This document shows, one piece after another, positions 18,476 to 26,848 of a stretch of DNA of 64,000 bases. The stretch comes from Marinoscillum sp040218045 (GTDB lineage Bacteria; Bacteroidota; Bacteroidia; Cytophagales; Cyclobacteriaceae), in NCBI GenBank assembly GCA_040218045.1, contig JAVJQA010000001.1:129652-193651 (forward strand), written 5' to 3'. Position 1 is the stretch's first letter; each line of letters starts with the position of its first letter. The position numbers and the translations under genes were made by a program. The notes beneath the pieces were generated by a model. The model had not been told where the DNA came from, did not search any database, and saw only the letters and a list, made by a program, of their open reading frames with translations.

Positions 18476-19779
18476 TCGAATACCTGCCCCTTATCCTTTT
18501 CGTCTCGGTATTTGTGTTGATTCTGATGGGTTTTCCTGTAGCATTTACACTTGGAGGATTGTCGGTTCTTGTTGGGATTTTTGTGTTTGACATTGATTTC
18601 TTCTATCTCCTTTCATTGAGGGTGTATGGTACCATGCAAAATTTTGTGTTGCTGGCTGTTCCTTTGTTCATATTCATGGGCATTATGCTGGAGAAATCAG
18701 GGATTGCCGAAAGGCTACTGGAAACCATGGCTTTATTGTTTGGGCGGTTTAGAGGCGGTTTGGCTATTTCGGTAGTGTTGGTTGGAGCCATGTTGGCGGC
18801 ATCTACAGGCATAGTGGGTGCTACTGTAGTGACCATGGGGCTGATCTCATTACCAACCATGCTCAAGCGGGGATATGGCCCCCGATTGAGTACTGGCGTC
18901 ATTGCATCATCGGGCACTTTAGGACAAATCATTCCACCTTCTGTGGTGTTGGTGCTCCTTGGAAGTGTCCTGAATGTTCCTGTTGGTGACTTGTTCGTGG
19001 CAGCAATTATTCCCGGGTTGGGCCTGGTAGCATGCTACCTGATTTATATAGTTGTTTATGCTCAAGTTTACCCTCAGAGGGCACCGGCTATGCCAAAAGA
19101 AGAGGTTACCGCTTTTCGACAAAAGGGATTTTCTGTTGACCTGGTGAAATCATTTTTATTTCCATTTCTTTTGATCCTGGCAGTTCTGGGATCAATTTTC
19201 GCTGGAATCGCTTCTCCCACCGAAGCTGCCGGAGTTGGGTCTTTTGGAGCTATTATCCTAACGGGGACTCAGAAAAAGCTCAAGCTAAACGTGCTGAAGG
19301 AAGTAATGAGGGAAACCACGCTATTGACCTCCATGGTCTTTATGATCCTTGTTGGAGCCACTGCTTTCTCGTTGGTATTTCGGGGTCTGGAAGGAGATAA
19401 ATTATTTCTGAACCTTATTGAAGGAGCCAATCTTAGTCCTTACGGATTCTTGTTTTTAGTGATGGTTCTGGTCTTTGTGGCAGGCTTTTTCATAGATTTT
19501 ATTGAGATCGTGTTCATAGTAGTGCCGGTTGTTGCTCCATTATTTGTGGCCATGGGAATCGATTTGATCTGGGTGGGGATCTTATTGGCGGTCAATCTTC
19601 AGACTTCCTTTTTAACTCCGCCATTTGGCTTTGCGCTGTTTTACCTTAAAGGTGTAGCTCCACCAGAAGTGAAGACAAGTCACCTTTATCAGGGCATTAT
19701 CCCTTTTGTGCTGATTCAGTTGATTTTTTTGATTCTGTTGGTCATCTTTCCAGAGATGACTAGTTGGTTATTGAAGTGA
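18472..19779 (+). CDS. dctM: TRAP transporter large permease (DctM-type)
   Basis: A 435-residue, strongly hydrophobic protein of normal family length. It carries the DctM signatures GFPVAFTLGGLSVLVG, LAVPLFIFMGIMLEKSGIAERLLE and GIIASSGTLGQIIPPSV (read here as GVIASSGTLGQIIPPSV), and ends with the conserved LTPPFGFALFYLKGVAPPE. It forms the transport channel of the TRAP complex together with DctQ. No DctP-type binding protein is found in the window on either side; it may be encoded elsewhere. Confidence 0.95.
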   Translation: MIEYLPLILFVSVFVLILMGFPVAFTLGGLSVLVGIFVFDIDFFYLLSLRVYGTMQNFVLLAVPLFIFMGIMLEKSGIAERLLETMALLFGRFRGGLAISVVLVGAMLAASTGIVGATVVTMGLISLPTMLKRGYGPRLSTGVIASSGTLGQIIPPSVVLVLLGSVLNVPVGDLFVAAIIPGLGLVACYLIYIVVYAQVYPQRAPAMPKEEVTAFRQKGFSVDLVKSFLFPFLLILAVLGSIFAGIASPTEAAGVGSFGAIILTGTQKKLKLNVLKEVMRETTLLTSMVFMILVGATAFSLVFRGLEGDKLFLNLIEGANLSPYGFLFLVMVLVFVAGFFIDFIEIVFIVVPVVAPLFVAMGIDLIWVGILLAVNLQTSFLTPPFGFALFYLKGVAPPEVKTSHLYQGIIPFVLIQLIFLILLVIFPEMTSWLLK

Positions 19780-19791
19780 TTAAAAGGAGTG

Positions 19792-19823
19792 ATGAGCCAA
19801 TTGAATTTTCATAATCGGCTCAT
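19792..19823 (+). terminator. Possible hairpin after dctM
   Basis: ATGAGCC at 19792-19798 can pair with GGCTCAT at 19817-19823 across an 18-nt loop, just after the dctM stop. No strong T-run follows, so termination is uncertain. It could instead be a processing or stabilising hairpin. Confidence 0.3.
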
Positions 19824-19926
19824 GAAATAGCATAATATTGAGCCGAATAATTTAGCGTAACAGAGAAGGCTCAGTGTGAACTATATGTATAAATAAAAGT
19901 GTTAATTTTAAATAAAGCTGAAATCC

Positions 19927-20082
19927 ATGGATAGGATTGAATTTAAGAGAGAATTAGACAGACATAAAAGTCAGATTGATTCCAGTATTTCTTTTTTGCA
20001 AAAGGGATTTGAAGATTTGAATAAGAGGAATTATGAATTCCATGAATTTTTAGCGTCTAATTTTTACGACTTAGAAGAGTGA
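19927..20082 (+). CDS. Small hypothetical protein (51 aa)
   Basis: A short open frame begins at ATG 19927 and ends at TGA 20080-20082. It encodes a charged, probably helical peptide (MDRIEFKRELDRHKSQIDSS, ending FHEFLASNFYDLEE). Codon use looks like real coding sequence, and the frame fills an otherwise empty gap between dctM and metZ. There is no recognisable family and no good ribosome-binding site, so it is only a candidate gene. Confidence 0.4.
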   Translation: MDRIEFKRELDRHKSQIDSSISFLQKGFEDLNKRNYEFHEFLASNFYDLEE

Positions 20083-20114
20083 TTGACCCGATTAGAACGG
20101 CAAAAAAGAGTTAA

Positions 20115-21290
20115 CTAGTTAGATCGCTCCAATGCCTGCTCTATATCTTCAATGATATCATCCATGTGTTCCAATCCAACTGAGATCCTCACCAATCCTG
20201 GTGTGATGCCTACTGCTAACCGTTCTTCTTCGGAGAGTTTACTATGTGTGGTGGAAGCGGGGTGAGTTGCTATGGTCCGGGTATCACCAAGGTTTGCTGA
20301 AAGTGAAATCATATTGAGCGCATCTAAGAATTTTCGACCTTGCTCAATCCCTCCATTGAGTTCAAAGGTCACGATTCCACCACCTAATTTCATTTGCTTT
20401 TTGGCCAATTCATATTGTGTGAATGATGGGAGGAAAGGATACCTGACCTGCTTTAATGCACTATGCCCTTCTAAATGTGTAGCGAGCTCCAGTGCATTGT
20501 CGCAGTGTTTGTCCATTCTTACCGCAAGAGTTTCCAGGCTCTTGGAAAGAATCCACCCATTGAAAGGAGACATGGACGGGCCTGTATGTCGTGCCATGAA
20601 CTTGATTTCCGGAAACAGCTCATCTGATGTAACGATCGCCCCGCCAATGGTTCTCCCCTGTCCGTCAATAAACTTGGTAGCCGAATGCGTGACTATATCG
20701 GCACCCCATTTGATAGGTGTTTGGAGATATGGAGTGGCAAAGCAATTGTCCACATTGACCAGGATTCCTTTTGATTTGGCCATCTGGCAAATCTTTTCCA
20801 TGTCAATCAGGTCCAACGCCGGGTTGCTCGGGGTTTCCAGGAAGATCATTTTTGTTTTCGGGGTGATTGCTTTTTCCCACCCCTCATCATCCAGTATATC
20901 AACATAAGTGCTCGATATTCCCCACTTAGGTAGCAATTTGGTAAGGATCTGGTGTGTGGAACCAAAAAGCGATCTGCAAGCTACCACATGATCTCCACTG
21001 CTGAGAAATGCCGCCATACTGGTAAACATTGCCGCCATCCCTGATGCCATGGCCATACCTGTTTCACCACCTTCTAGCAAGCAAAGTTTCTCAATAAACT
21101 CATCCGTATTAGGATTAGAGTACCGTGAATAAATATTACCTTCCTTTTCTTCAGCAAACAGCGCACGTGCATCTTCAGCATCATCAAATTTGAAACTGGA
21201 GGTCATATAGATGGGTGAAGAGTGCTCTTTCTGAGAAGATCGCTCCATTTGATGTCTAATTGCGGCCGTTTCGAACTTTTTATCACTCAT
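20115..21290 (-). CDS. metZ: O-succinylhomoserine sulfhydrylase / PLP trans-sulfuration enzyme
   Basis: A 391-residue enzyme of the Cys/Met-metabolism PLP family. The PLP-binding lysine lies in the motif SATKFIDGQG (K206). Other family marks are YSRYSNPNTDEFIEKL, MASGMAA, VDNCFATPYLQ and the C-terminal LVRISVGLEHMDDIIEDI. The pattern fits MetZ, which makes homocysteine from O-succinylhomoserine and sulfide in methionine synthesis. Cystathionine gamma-synthase or lyase cannot be excluded without alignment. It is divergent from a rhodanese gene, which handles sulfane sulfur. The leader at 21295-21369 looks structured and may be a SAM-sensing element. Confidence 0.88.
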   Translation of the reverse strand: MSDKKFETAAIRHQMERSSQKEHSSPIYMTSSFKFDDAEDARALFAEEKEGNIYSRYSNPNTDEFIEKLCLLEGGETGMAMASGMAAMFTSMAAFLSSGDHVVACRSLFGSTHQILTKLLPKWGISSTYVDILDDEGWEKAITPKTKMIFLETPSNPALDLIDMEKICQMAKSKGILVNVDNCFATPYLQTPIKWGADIVTHSATKFIDGQGRTIGGAIVTSDELFPEIKFMARHTGPSMSPFNGWILSKSLETLAVRMDKHCDNALELATHLEGHSALKQVRYPFLPSFTQYELAKKQMKLGGGIVTFELNGGIEQGRKFLDALNMISLSANLGDTRTIATHPASTTHSKLSEEERLAVGITPGLVRISVGLEHMDDIIEDIEQALERSN

Positions 21291-21294
21291 GGCA

Positions 21295-21369
21295 TTTATC
21301 TTTAAGGCTCGATTGCTCGAGGGTTAGCACTAAGAGGCCTTAAAGCTAAACCAGCAGTCTGATGATAAA
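21295..21369 (-). promoter_or_regulatory. Structured leader of metZ, candidate SAM-type riboswitch
   Basis: Read on the minus strand, the region just before metZ starts with TTTATC (pairing with GATAAA next to the start codon). It contains CTTTAAGG pairing with CCTTAAAG, and a hairpin CTCGA-GCAA-TCGAG with a GNRA-type loop. GGTTTAGC can pair with GCTAACC as a pseudoknot with one bulge. The GTGCTAA element and the terminal AGATAA resemble the 3' core of S-box (SAM-I/IV-like) aptamers, although the usual 5' core is not recognisable. Placement before a methionine-synthesis gene fits. The identification is tentative. Confidence 0.45.
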
Positions 21370-21449
21370 AACAGCGATGGAGTTTTAGTCGTTGATTATA
21401 TTGCTTTTTTTAAGAATTAGAACCTAAATCCTAAGAATCAGGACAAGTA

Positions 21450-21767
21450 ATGAAAGAAATAAGTGTAAAGGAACTAAAGGAATTGATCGATAGTGGTGCA
21501 GACTTTCAACTCATCGATGTAAGAGAACCAAATGAATTTGAAGTGGCAGAGATAGGTGGAGAGTTGATTCCATTGGCTACAGTACCTGACAATGCAAATA
21601 AAATCTCAAAGGACAAGAAGGTAGTGGTACATTGCAGAAGTGGCAAAAGAAGCGCCAATGCCATCCAGTTTTTGGAGCAGCAGCATGGTTTTGATAATCT
21701 GTACAATCTTGTGGGTGGCATCCTCGCTTGGTCAGATGAAATTGACCCTAACGTGCAAAAATATTGA
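21450..21767 (+). CDS. Rhodanese-domain sulfurtransferase
   Basis: A 105-residue single-domain rhodanese. The active-site loop is HCRSGKRS with the catalytic cysteine at C62. The CH2A-type motif LIDVREPNEFEVAEI lies near the N-terminus and GGILAW near the C-terminus. These small proteins move sulfane sulfur from thiosulfate or persulfides to acceptors. It is transcribed divergently from metZ, giving a sulfur-metabolism pair. The length is normal for a stand-alone cytoplasmic rhodanese of the GlpE/PspE type. Confidence 0.93.
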   Translation: MKEISVKELKELIDSGADFQLIDVREPNEFEVAEIGGELIPLATVPDNANKISKDKKVVVHCRSGKRSANAIQFLEQQHGFDNLYNLVGGILAWSDEIDPNVQKY

Positions 21768-21775
21768 TAGTTGGA

Positions 21776-21795
21776 GGGTGTCTTAATTGGCACCC
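21776..21795. terminator. Bidirectional hairpin between convergent genes
   Basis: GGGTGTC at 21776-21782 can pair with GGCACCC at 21789-21795 around a TTAATT loop (one G-T pair). It is followed by ACTATTTTA on the plus strand. It sits between the stops of the rhodanese and the minus-strand metallopeptidase-like gene and could serve both. Confidence 0.5.
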
Positions 21796-21801
21796 ACTAT
21801 T

Positions 21802-22749
21802 TTACCTCAGTAAATGATCGGTAGTAAATAGCTGATCAAAGTAGTGAGATTTCCACTCAGGATTGACTCTATTAATTAGTCTTGCTTCAGCAGCACCTAA
21901 AGCATAGAAATAGATTCTTTTCAGCTCTTTTGGTGAGCTTTTGATGAGATGATAGGTAATCTCCTCATTTTGGTTTTCTTTCAAATTTTGAATCTCCTCA
22001 AGTCTGAATCGATCCTGATCAATTTGATCGAAATTTTCTATCCACTCAGTAACTAATTCCATTTCAATATATCTGGCAAAGCCTTCCTGCCAGAGCTGTA
22101 GATTGAGATACCTGTAGTGTTCATCTCCAATTTTTGACTTTAACTTTTGCTTAAGGTCTTTGTGCTTCTCTAGAATAATATGAGCGCCGATACTATCTTC
22201 ACTAAGGAGGTTTAGTGCCATCACTTTGATTTGACTATTTACCTGGTCATCTTCATAGGGGAATGGGTGATTCAGCATCCACATGCCGGTCTGGTCTCCT
22301 TTGTCAAGATTGAGCGCTTTTTGAGCACTGAAGTAGTTTGGTTTAGAAAACTGGAGTTGGTGAAAATGCTCATGTAGCAAAGTAACTGTCCAATCTATCG
22401 GACTCTTGCCTGTGTTTTCTGGTGTGCCTACCACTATAGTCGGTTTATTTTCCAGAAGGGGGAAAGTTGCCAGAAAGCTTTTGTTAAAGCTTGTGGGCCT
22501 GGATAGTAGGTTGTCACAAGTAAAGTGAAATGAGGTGTCTGAAGTATCTGTATTCAGTGCATACTCAAAATCATTGTCAATAAGCAGAGTCATCATGGGT
22601 ACATCCATCCACTCCGTCCAAAAGTTGGCAATGAGTTCTTCCTTGACAGATTTAGCAATACCCATCATTGCCATAAGTTCCTCTCTTGGACATTGTGCAA
22701 GTAATATTGATGAGATTAGGGTAAAGACCGTGAAAATTATGTTTTTCAT
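21802..22749 (-). CDS. Exported gluzincin-like putative metallopeptidase
   Basis: The 315-residue protein has a signal peptide (IIFTVFTLISSILLAQ). Around residue 125 it has LLHEHFHQLQF, an HExxH zinc-binding motif. A candidate third ligand glutamate sits about 90 residues later in WQEGFARYIEMEL. This spacing is compatible with gluzincin-type peptidases. I do not recognise a named family. The protein is probably periplasmic, or lipid-attached via the cysteine after AQ. It is monocistronic. Confidence 0.6.
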   Translation of the reverse strand: MKNIIFTVFTLISSILLAQCPREELMAMMGIAKSVKEELIANFWTEWMDVPMMTLLIDNDFEYALNTDTSDTSFHFTCDNLLSRPTSFNKSFLATFPLLENKPTIVVGTPENTGKSPIDWTVTLLHEHFHQLQFSKPNYFSAQKALNLDKGDQTGMWMLNHPFPYEDDQVNSQIKVMALNLLSEDSIGAHIILEKHKDLKQKLKSKIGDEHYRYLNLQLWQEGFARYIEMELVTEWIENFDQIDQDRFRLEEIQNLKENQNEEITYHLIKSSPKELKRIYFYALGAAEARLINRVNPEWKSHYFDQLFTTDHLLR

Positions 22750-22922
22750 GATAGGAGAATTGTACCATACAATTTTAATCTTCCTACATGTTAAGTGCTG
22801 TTAAACACGGTTAAAGAGTGTTAATGTGCCTGTTACCTACCACTTAATTAAGTTAACCACTCATTGTGGATTAATTAAATTGAAAAATGTATTTTTCTTG
22901 TCTCTAACAAACCTGATTTTAA

Positions 22923-25900
22923 TTGAGGATATCCTGTTTATTGACATTTCTATTCTTGTCAGCATCAAGTTCTGGCCAGGATTCACTCCTATTCAAAAGG
23001 ATAACCGAAGAGGATGGCCTTGCTGGCAATTCGGTGAAATGTATGATGGTGGATTCCAGGGGATTTTTATGGATCGGCACCAATGTTGGTTTGAACAGGT
23101 ATGACGGTTATGATTTTAAGATTTATCAATTTGACCCGGAAGATGCTACAACTATTTCAGGCAACTCAATCAATAGCATCCTGGAAGATAGAAATGGGAA
23201 TATCTGGATTGGTACTGAATCAGCAGGGCTTAATCGTTTTGACCCTAAAACTGACAAGTTTAAAAGGTTCTCTTATAGCAAGGACGACCCCAATTCCATT
23301 TCAGGAGATAGGGTACAGTGTATTGCGGAGGATTTGAGTGGAGACATCTGGGTAGGATTGGACGATGGTGCTGGGCTTTGCAAACTAAACGCCAGCACCG
23401 GAAAATTCACTCGTTATGACCCATTTAAGGACTATCCATTCGAAAAGTATGGTCAATATTTCAAAGCAATACGAGACATGTCTTTTCGTCCCAATAATCC
23501 AAATGAGTTGTGGATGGCTACTATTCTCGGGTTGATGAGTTTTGATCTGGAGACCCAAACATTTAAGCTTTACGCACACACAACCTATGAGCCTGGTGGT
23601 AGACCAGTGGGTACGTGGTGTATTGATTGGCAAGATGAGCAGAATTTGCGAATTGGTTTTTTTGGGATTGGGAGTGATGTATTTAATGTAGTCGATAAGC
23701 AGTGGGAAAATCATCATTGGACACTGAGTTATGACTTTCGAGTATTGGATTTATGGAGAAAATCTGAATCTCAATACTGGGTGGCAGCCAGAAAGAAGGG
23801 GCTTGGAATCCTCGATATTCCGACCAATACTTACCATTTCCCAAATGCACAACTAGAAATTGAACGGACACCTTTTCCCGGGATGACCAATTGTCTTACA
23901 GGGTCAGCCAGTGATATTTGGGCTGGGGGAAAATATGGGATTTCCTATTTTAATGGTGCTCCTAAAGTATTTGATTTCAACCCACTGCCCTTCACAAGTG
24001 AAGAATTTGGAAGAGTCGCTACTGCCGTTTATTGGGATGATGACTTGTGGGTTGGTGGAATAAGTGGAGCCGGGCTGATGCAAATGAGGGGCAATCAGTT
24101 AACCACTCATCTACCGAAGGGGTATAAGGAAATGACCATCAACGAGATGGTTCGGTTTTCAGATAGGCTGTTGATTGTTGAGGATTACTCCAAACTCTGG
24201 TGGTTTAGCAAAAAGTCACATCAATTTACCCCAATTGAATTTGCAAAGGATGTTTCTAAAGAAGTGTTCGTAAGGTTGATTATCAATGCCTGTATCCCTG
24301 GCAAGGATTCCATTCTCTACTTGGGTACGACCTACACTGGGTTTACCAAACTAGATCTGGCTACTGGTGAATTCTCTACCTATATGGATGAAAAAGGCAA
24401 TCCATTATCATCAATCAGCAACAATGATATGATCCTAATTGATGGTAATGTGTGGATAGCCACTCAGGAAGGCTTAGTAGTTTTCAGCCCTGAAAATGAG
24501 ACGTTTGAACGGAAAAACCTTAAAAGTTTAGCAGGCATGCGAAATCAGCGCGTGCATGCTGTTAGACAGCACCCCGATGGATCTATATGGGTTGCTTCGG
24601 TCATTGGTTTGATTGTTATCAAGAATGGTGAGGAAAGGATGCTTAATATTTCTAATTCTCGCTTAGCCTCAAACTTCACTGTAGAAGTGAAATTCGATAT
24701 GCTGGGAAATGCATGGGTAGGCACCGATAAAGGGATTTCAATGATTACTCCTGATAGCTATGAGATTCGGAATTTTGACCGAATGGATGGAGTTGATTAT
24801 AGTGGGAGGATTACGCCCTTACCTACCGGACATGTGATTATTGGTTCATATGGTGGTTATACCCAGGTGAACCCCATTGATCTAATAGTTAAAGAAGACT
24901 TACGAGATGTTCAGGTTACAGAATTCAAGGTTTTTGACAAAGAGTATCCGCTTGACCAAAATATCAATTTTACTGATGATTTGACGCTCTCCTATCAGGA
25001 TCAGTTTTTTTCGTTTTCATTTTCAAAGCCTGAGTTTGCAGCTCCTCACAAGGTAAGTTACGCATATCAGCTCACGGGATTTGATACTGGCTGGGTCATG
25101 TCCGGCACACGCAGGTACGCGAGTTATACAAACCTCAGTGGAGGGAACTATCAGTTCAAAGTGAAAGCACAAGGTGTGGATGGCGCGTGGACACCGGTCA
25201 AGTCTATCAACCTGACTATTAAGCCACCTTTTTGGAAGACCAGCTGGTTTCTTACTGTTGTGCTTCTTGTGCTGATTTCACTCATTTATAGTATTTATAA
25301 ATGGAGGATGAACTACCTGTTAAGGGAAGAACGGATAAAAAGTGAATTTGAAAAGAAGATTGCTGAAATTGAAATGACAGCTTTAAGGGCTCAAATGAAC
25401 CCGCATTTCTTATTTAATTCGCTCAACTCAATCAACAGCTACATTATTAAAAATAAAGTGCATGAAGCCACAGCTTACCTCACCAAGTTCTCCAGGTTGA
25501 TTAGGTTAATTCTTCAAAACTCTCAGACGCATTTGATCAGTCTTCACGACGAAATTAGCGCACTTAGGTTGTATGTAGAGCTTGAGGCCTTTCGTTTTGA
25601 GGGTAAATTTACCTATGCTTTCATTGTTGACGAAGATCTGGAAATATCGCATATCGAGATGCCCCCAATGATCATTCAGCCATATGTAGAAAACGCAATT
25701 TGGCATGGACTGATGCATAAGGGTACTCCTGGTAAGTTGACCTTAAGTTTTAGAAGATTAAAGGGATTTTTAGAAATTACGATTGATGATGATGGCGTAG
25801 GTCGCGAAGAAGCAAGCAGGCTTAAGAGCAAGTCAGCAACAAAGCGCAAGTCTCTTGGGATGAAGATTACCCGGGATCGGTTAGAAGTAACCCGACGGCT

Positions 25901-25997
25901 TTTTGGACGAGAAATGAATGTAAATATCATTGATAAAAAGAACGATCTGGGGGTTTCTGAAGGAACCCGGGTCGTCATTAAATTGCCATTAGAATGA
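22923..25997 (+). CDS. LytS-type histidine kinase with periplasmic two-component propeller
   Basis: A 1024-residue sensor. A TTG at 22923 is the likely start, because an in-frame TAA precedes it directly and the next residues form a signal peptide (MRISCLLTFLFLSASSSG). Multiple propeller repeats follow (VDSRGFLWIGTNVGLNRYDG, EDRNGNIWIGTESAGLNRFD) up to about residue 690, then a Y_Y_Y domain (YAYQLTGFDTGWVMSGTRRYASY). One transmembrane helix is present (WFLTVVLLVLISLIYSIY), and then a His_kinase domain of LytS type with the phospho-acceptor H828 in QMNPHFLFNSLNSINSY. It probably senses an extracytoplasmic ligand and signals to the LytTR regulator encoded with a 4-nt overlap. Confidence 0.93.
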   Translation: MRISCLLTFLFLSASSSGQDSLLFKRITEEDGLAGNSVKCMMVDSRGFLWIGTNVGLNRYDGYDFKIYQFDPEDATTISGNSINSILEDRNGNIWIGTESAGLNRFDPKTDKFKRFSYSKDDPNSISGDRVQCIAEDLSGDIWVGLDDGAGLCKLNASTGKFTRYDPFKDYPFEKYGQYFKAIRDMSFRPNNPNELWMATILGLMSFDLETQTFKLYAHTTYEPGGRPVGTWCIDWQDEQNLRIGFFGIGSDVFNVVDKQWENHHWTLSYDFRVLDLWRKSESQYWVAARKKGLGILDIPTNTYHFPNAQLEIERTPFPGMTNCLTGSASDIWAGGKYGISYFNGAPKVFDFNPLPFTSEEFGRVATAVYWDDDLWVGGISGAGLMQMRGNQLTTHLPKGYKEMTINEMVRFSDRLLIVEDYSKLWWFSKKSHQFTPIEFAKDVSKEVFVRLIINACIPGKDSILYLGTTYTGFTKLDLATGEFSTYMDEKGNPLSSISNNDMILIDGNVWIATQEGLVVFSPENETFERKNLKSLAGMRNQRVHAVRQHPDGSIWVASVIGLIVIKNGEERMLNISNSRLASNFTVEVKFDMLGNAWVGTDKGISMITPDSYEIRNFDRMDGVDYSGRITPLPTGHVIIGSYGGYTQVNPIDLIVKEDLRDVQVTEFKVFDKEYPLDQNINFTDDLTLSYQDQFFSFSFSKPEFAAPHKVSYAYQLTGFDTGWVMSGTRRYASYTNLSGGNYQFKVKAQGVDGAWTPVKSINLTIKPPFWKTSWFLTVVLLVLISLIYSIYKWRMNYLLREERIKSEFEKKIAEIEMTALRAQMNPHFLFNSLNSINSYIIKNKVHEATAYLTKFSRLIRLILQNSQTHLISLHDEISALRLYVELEAFRFEGKFTYAFIVDEDLEISHIEMPPMIIQPYVENAIWHGLMHKGTPGKLTLSFRRLKGFLEITIDDDGVGREEASRLKSKSATKRKSLGMKITRDRLEVTRRLFGREMNVNIIDKKNDLGVSEGTRVVIKLPLE

Positions 25998-26749
25998 GTG
26001 AATCCTTTATCAACGTGGTTTTAGTGGATGATGAGCAGCATGGATTGGACATGCTCAGGTGGTCTCTGGAACAGTACTGCCCAGAGGTGAGAATTGTTGA
26101 ATCATTGAGTGATCCCGGGGAAGCTTTACTTTACCTCCAGTCTAACCAACCAGACATCCTCTTTTTGGATATTGAAATGCCAGGGATGAATGGTTTTGAA
26201 TTATTAGGAGCTATTGATGACATTCACTTTGCCATAGTTTTTACAACTGCCTATGATGAGTTTGCCATTCGGGCATTCAAGGTGAGCGCCTTTGATTATT
26301 TACTCAAACCCATTGAGCAGTTGGAGCTGGTTAGCGTAATACGAAAATATCTATCCAAAAAGAAGGAAAATGGCCTTGAACCACAGTTATCACTACTCAA
26401 GCAACTGATTCATCAGCCATCTAAACTAACACGGGTCGCATTACCAACTTTTGAGGGCTTGGAGATGATACAGGTGGATCAGGTTGTTCGTTGCGAAGCG
26501 GACAACAATTACACACACATTATCCTGGAAACTGGTAGAAAGATCCTGGTATCCAAAACCCTGAAAGACATTGCGGACCTGCTGAAAGATCATCGGTTTC
26601 ATCGGGTACACTATTCGCATATGATCAATTTGAATAAAATACAAAGATATGTGAAGGGAGATGGTGGATATGTGATCATGGATGATGGAGCCTCTGTCAA
26701 TGTAAGTAGAAGCAAGAAAGAGTCTTTCCTCAAGGCATTGAATGCCTAA
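25994..26749 (+). CDS. LytTR-family response regulator
   Basis: A 251-residue protein. It has a receiver domain with the phospho-acceptor Asp59 in ILFLDIEMPGMNG, the acidic pocket VDDE at 11-14, and the conserved Thr and Lys in FTTAYDEFA and YLLKPIEQ. A LytTR DNA-binding domain follows from about residue 150 (EADNNYTHIILETGRKILVS, HRVHYSHMINLNKI). It is the partner of the upstream LytS-type sensor by overlap (ATGA). Its regulon is unknown; the neighbouring surface-protein genes are plausible targets. Confidence 0.95.
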   Translation: MSESFINVVLVDDEQHGLDMLRWSLEQYCPEVRIVESLSDPGEALLYLQSNQPDILFLDIEMPGMNGFELLGAIDDIHFAIVFTTAYDEFAIRAFKVSAFDYLLKPIEQLELVSVIRKYLSKKKENGLEPQLSLLKQLIHQPSKLTRVALPTFEGLEMIQVDQVVRCEADNNYTHIILETGRKILVSKTLKDIADLLKDHRFHRVHYSHMINLNKIQRYVKGDGGYVIMDDGASVNVSRSKKESFLKALNA

Positions 26750-26781
26750 ATGATGTAACCTACCACTCTATTGCGTTAGCT

Positions 26782-26801
26782 ACTAAAGAAGCTTTAGTTT
26801 T
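26782..26801 (+). terminator. Possible terminator after the LytTR gene
   Basis: ACTAAAG at 26782-26788 pairs with CTTTAGT at 26792-26798 around an AAG loop, followed by TTTTC. It is a short, AT-rich stem placed between the regulator and the next gene. Confidence 0.4.
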
Positions 26802-26848
26802 CAGTGGATTTAGGGCCATCTTCAGGGAAGAACTCCCAGTCACGCCCT

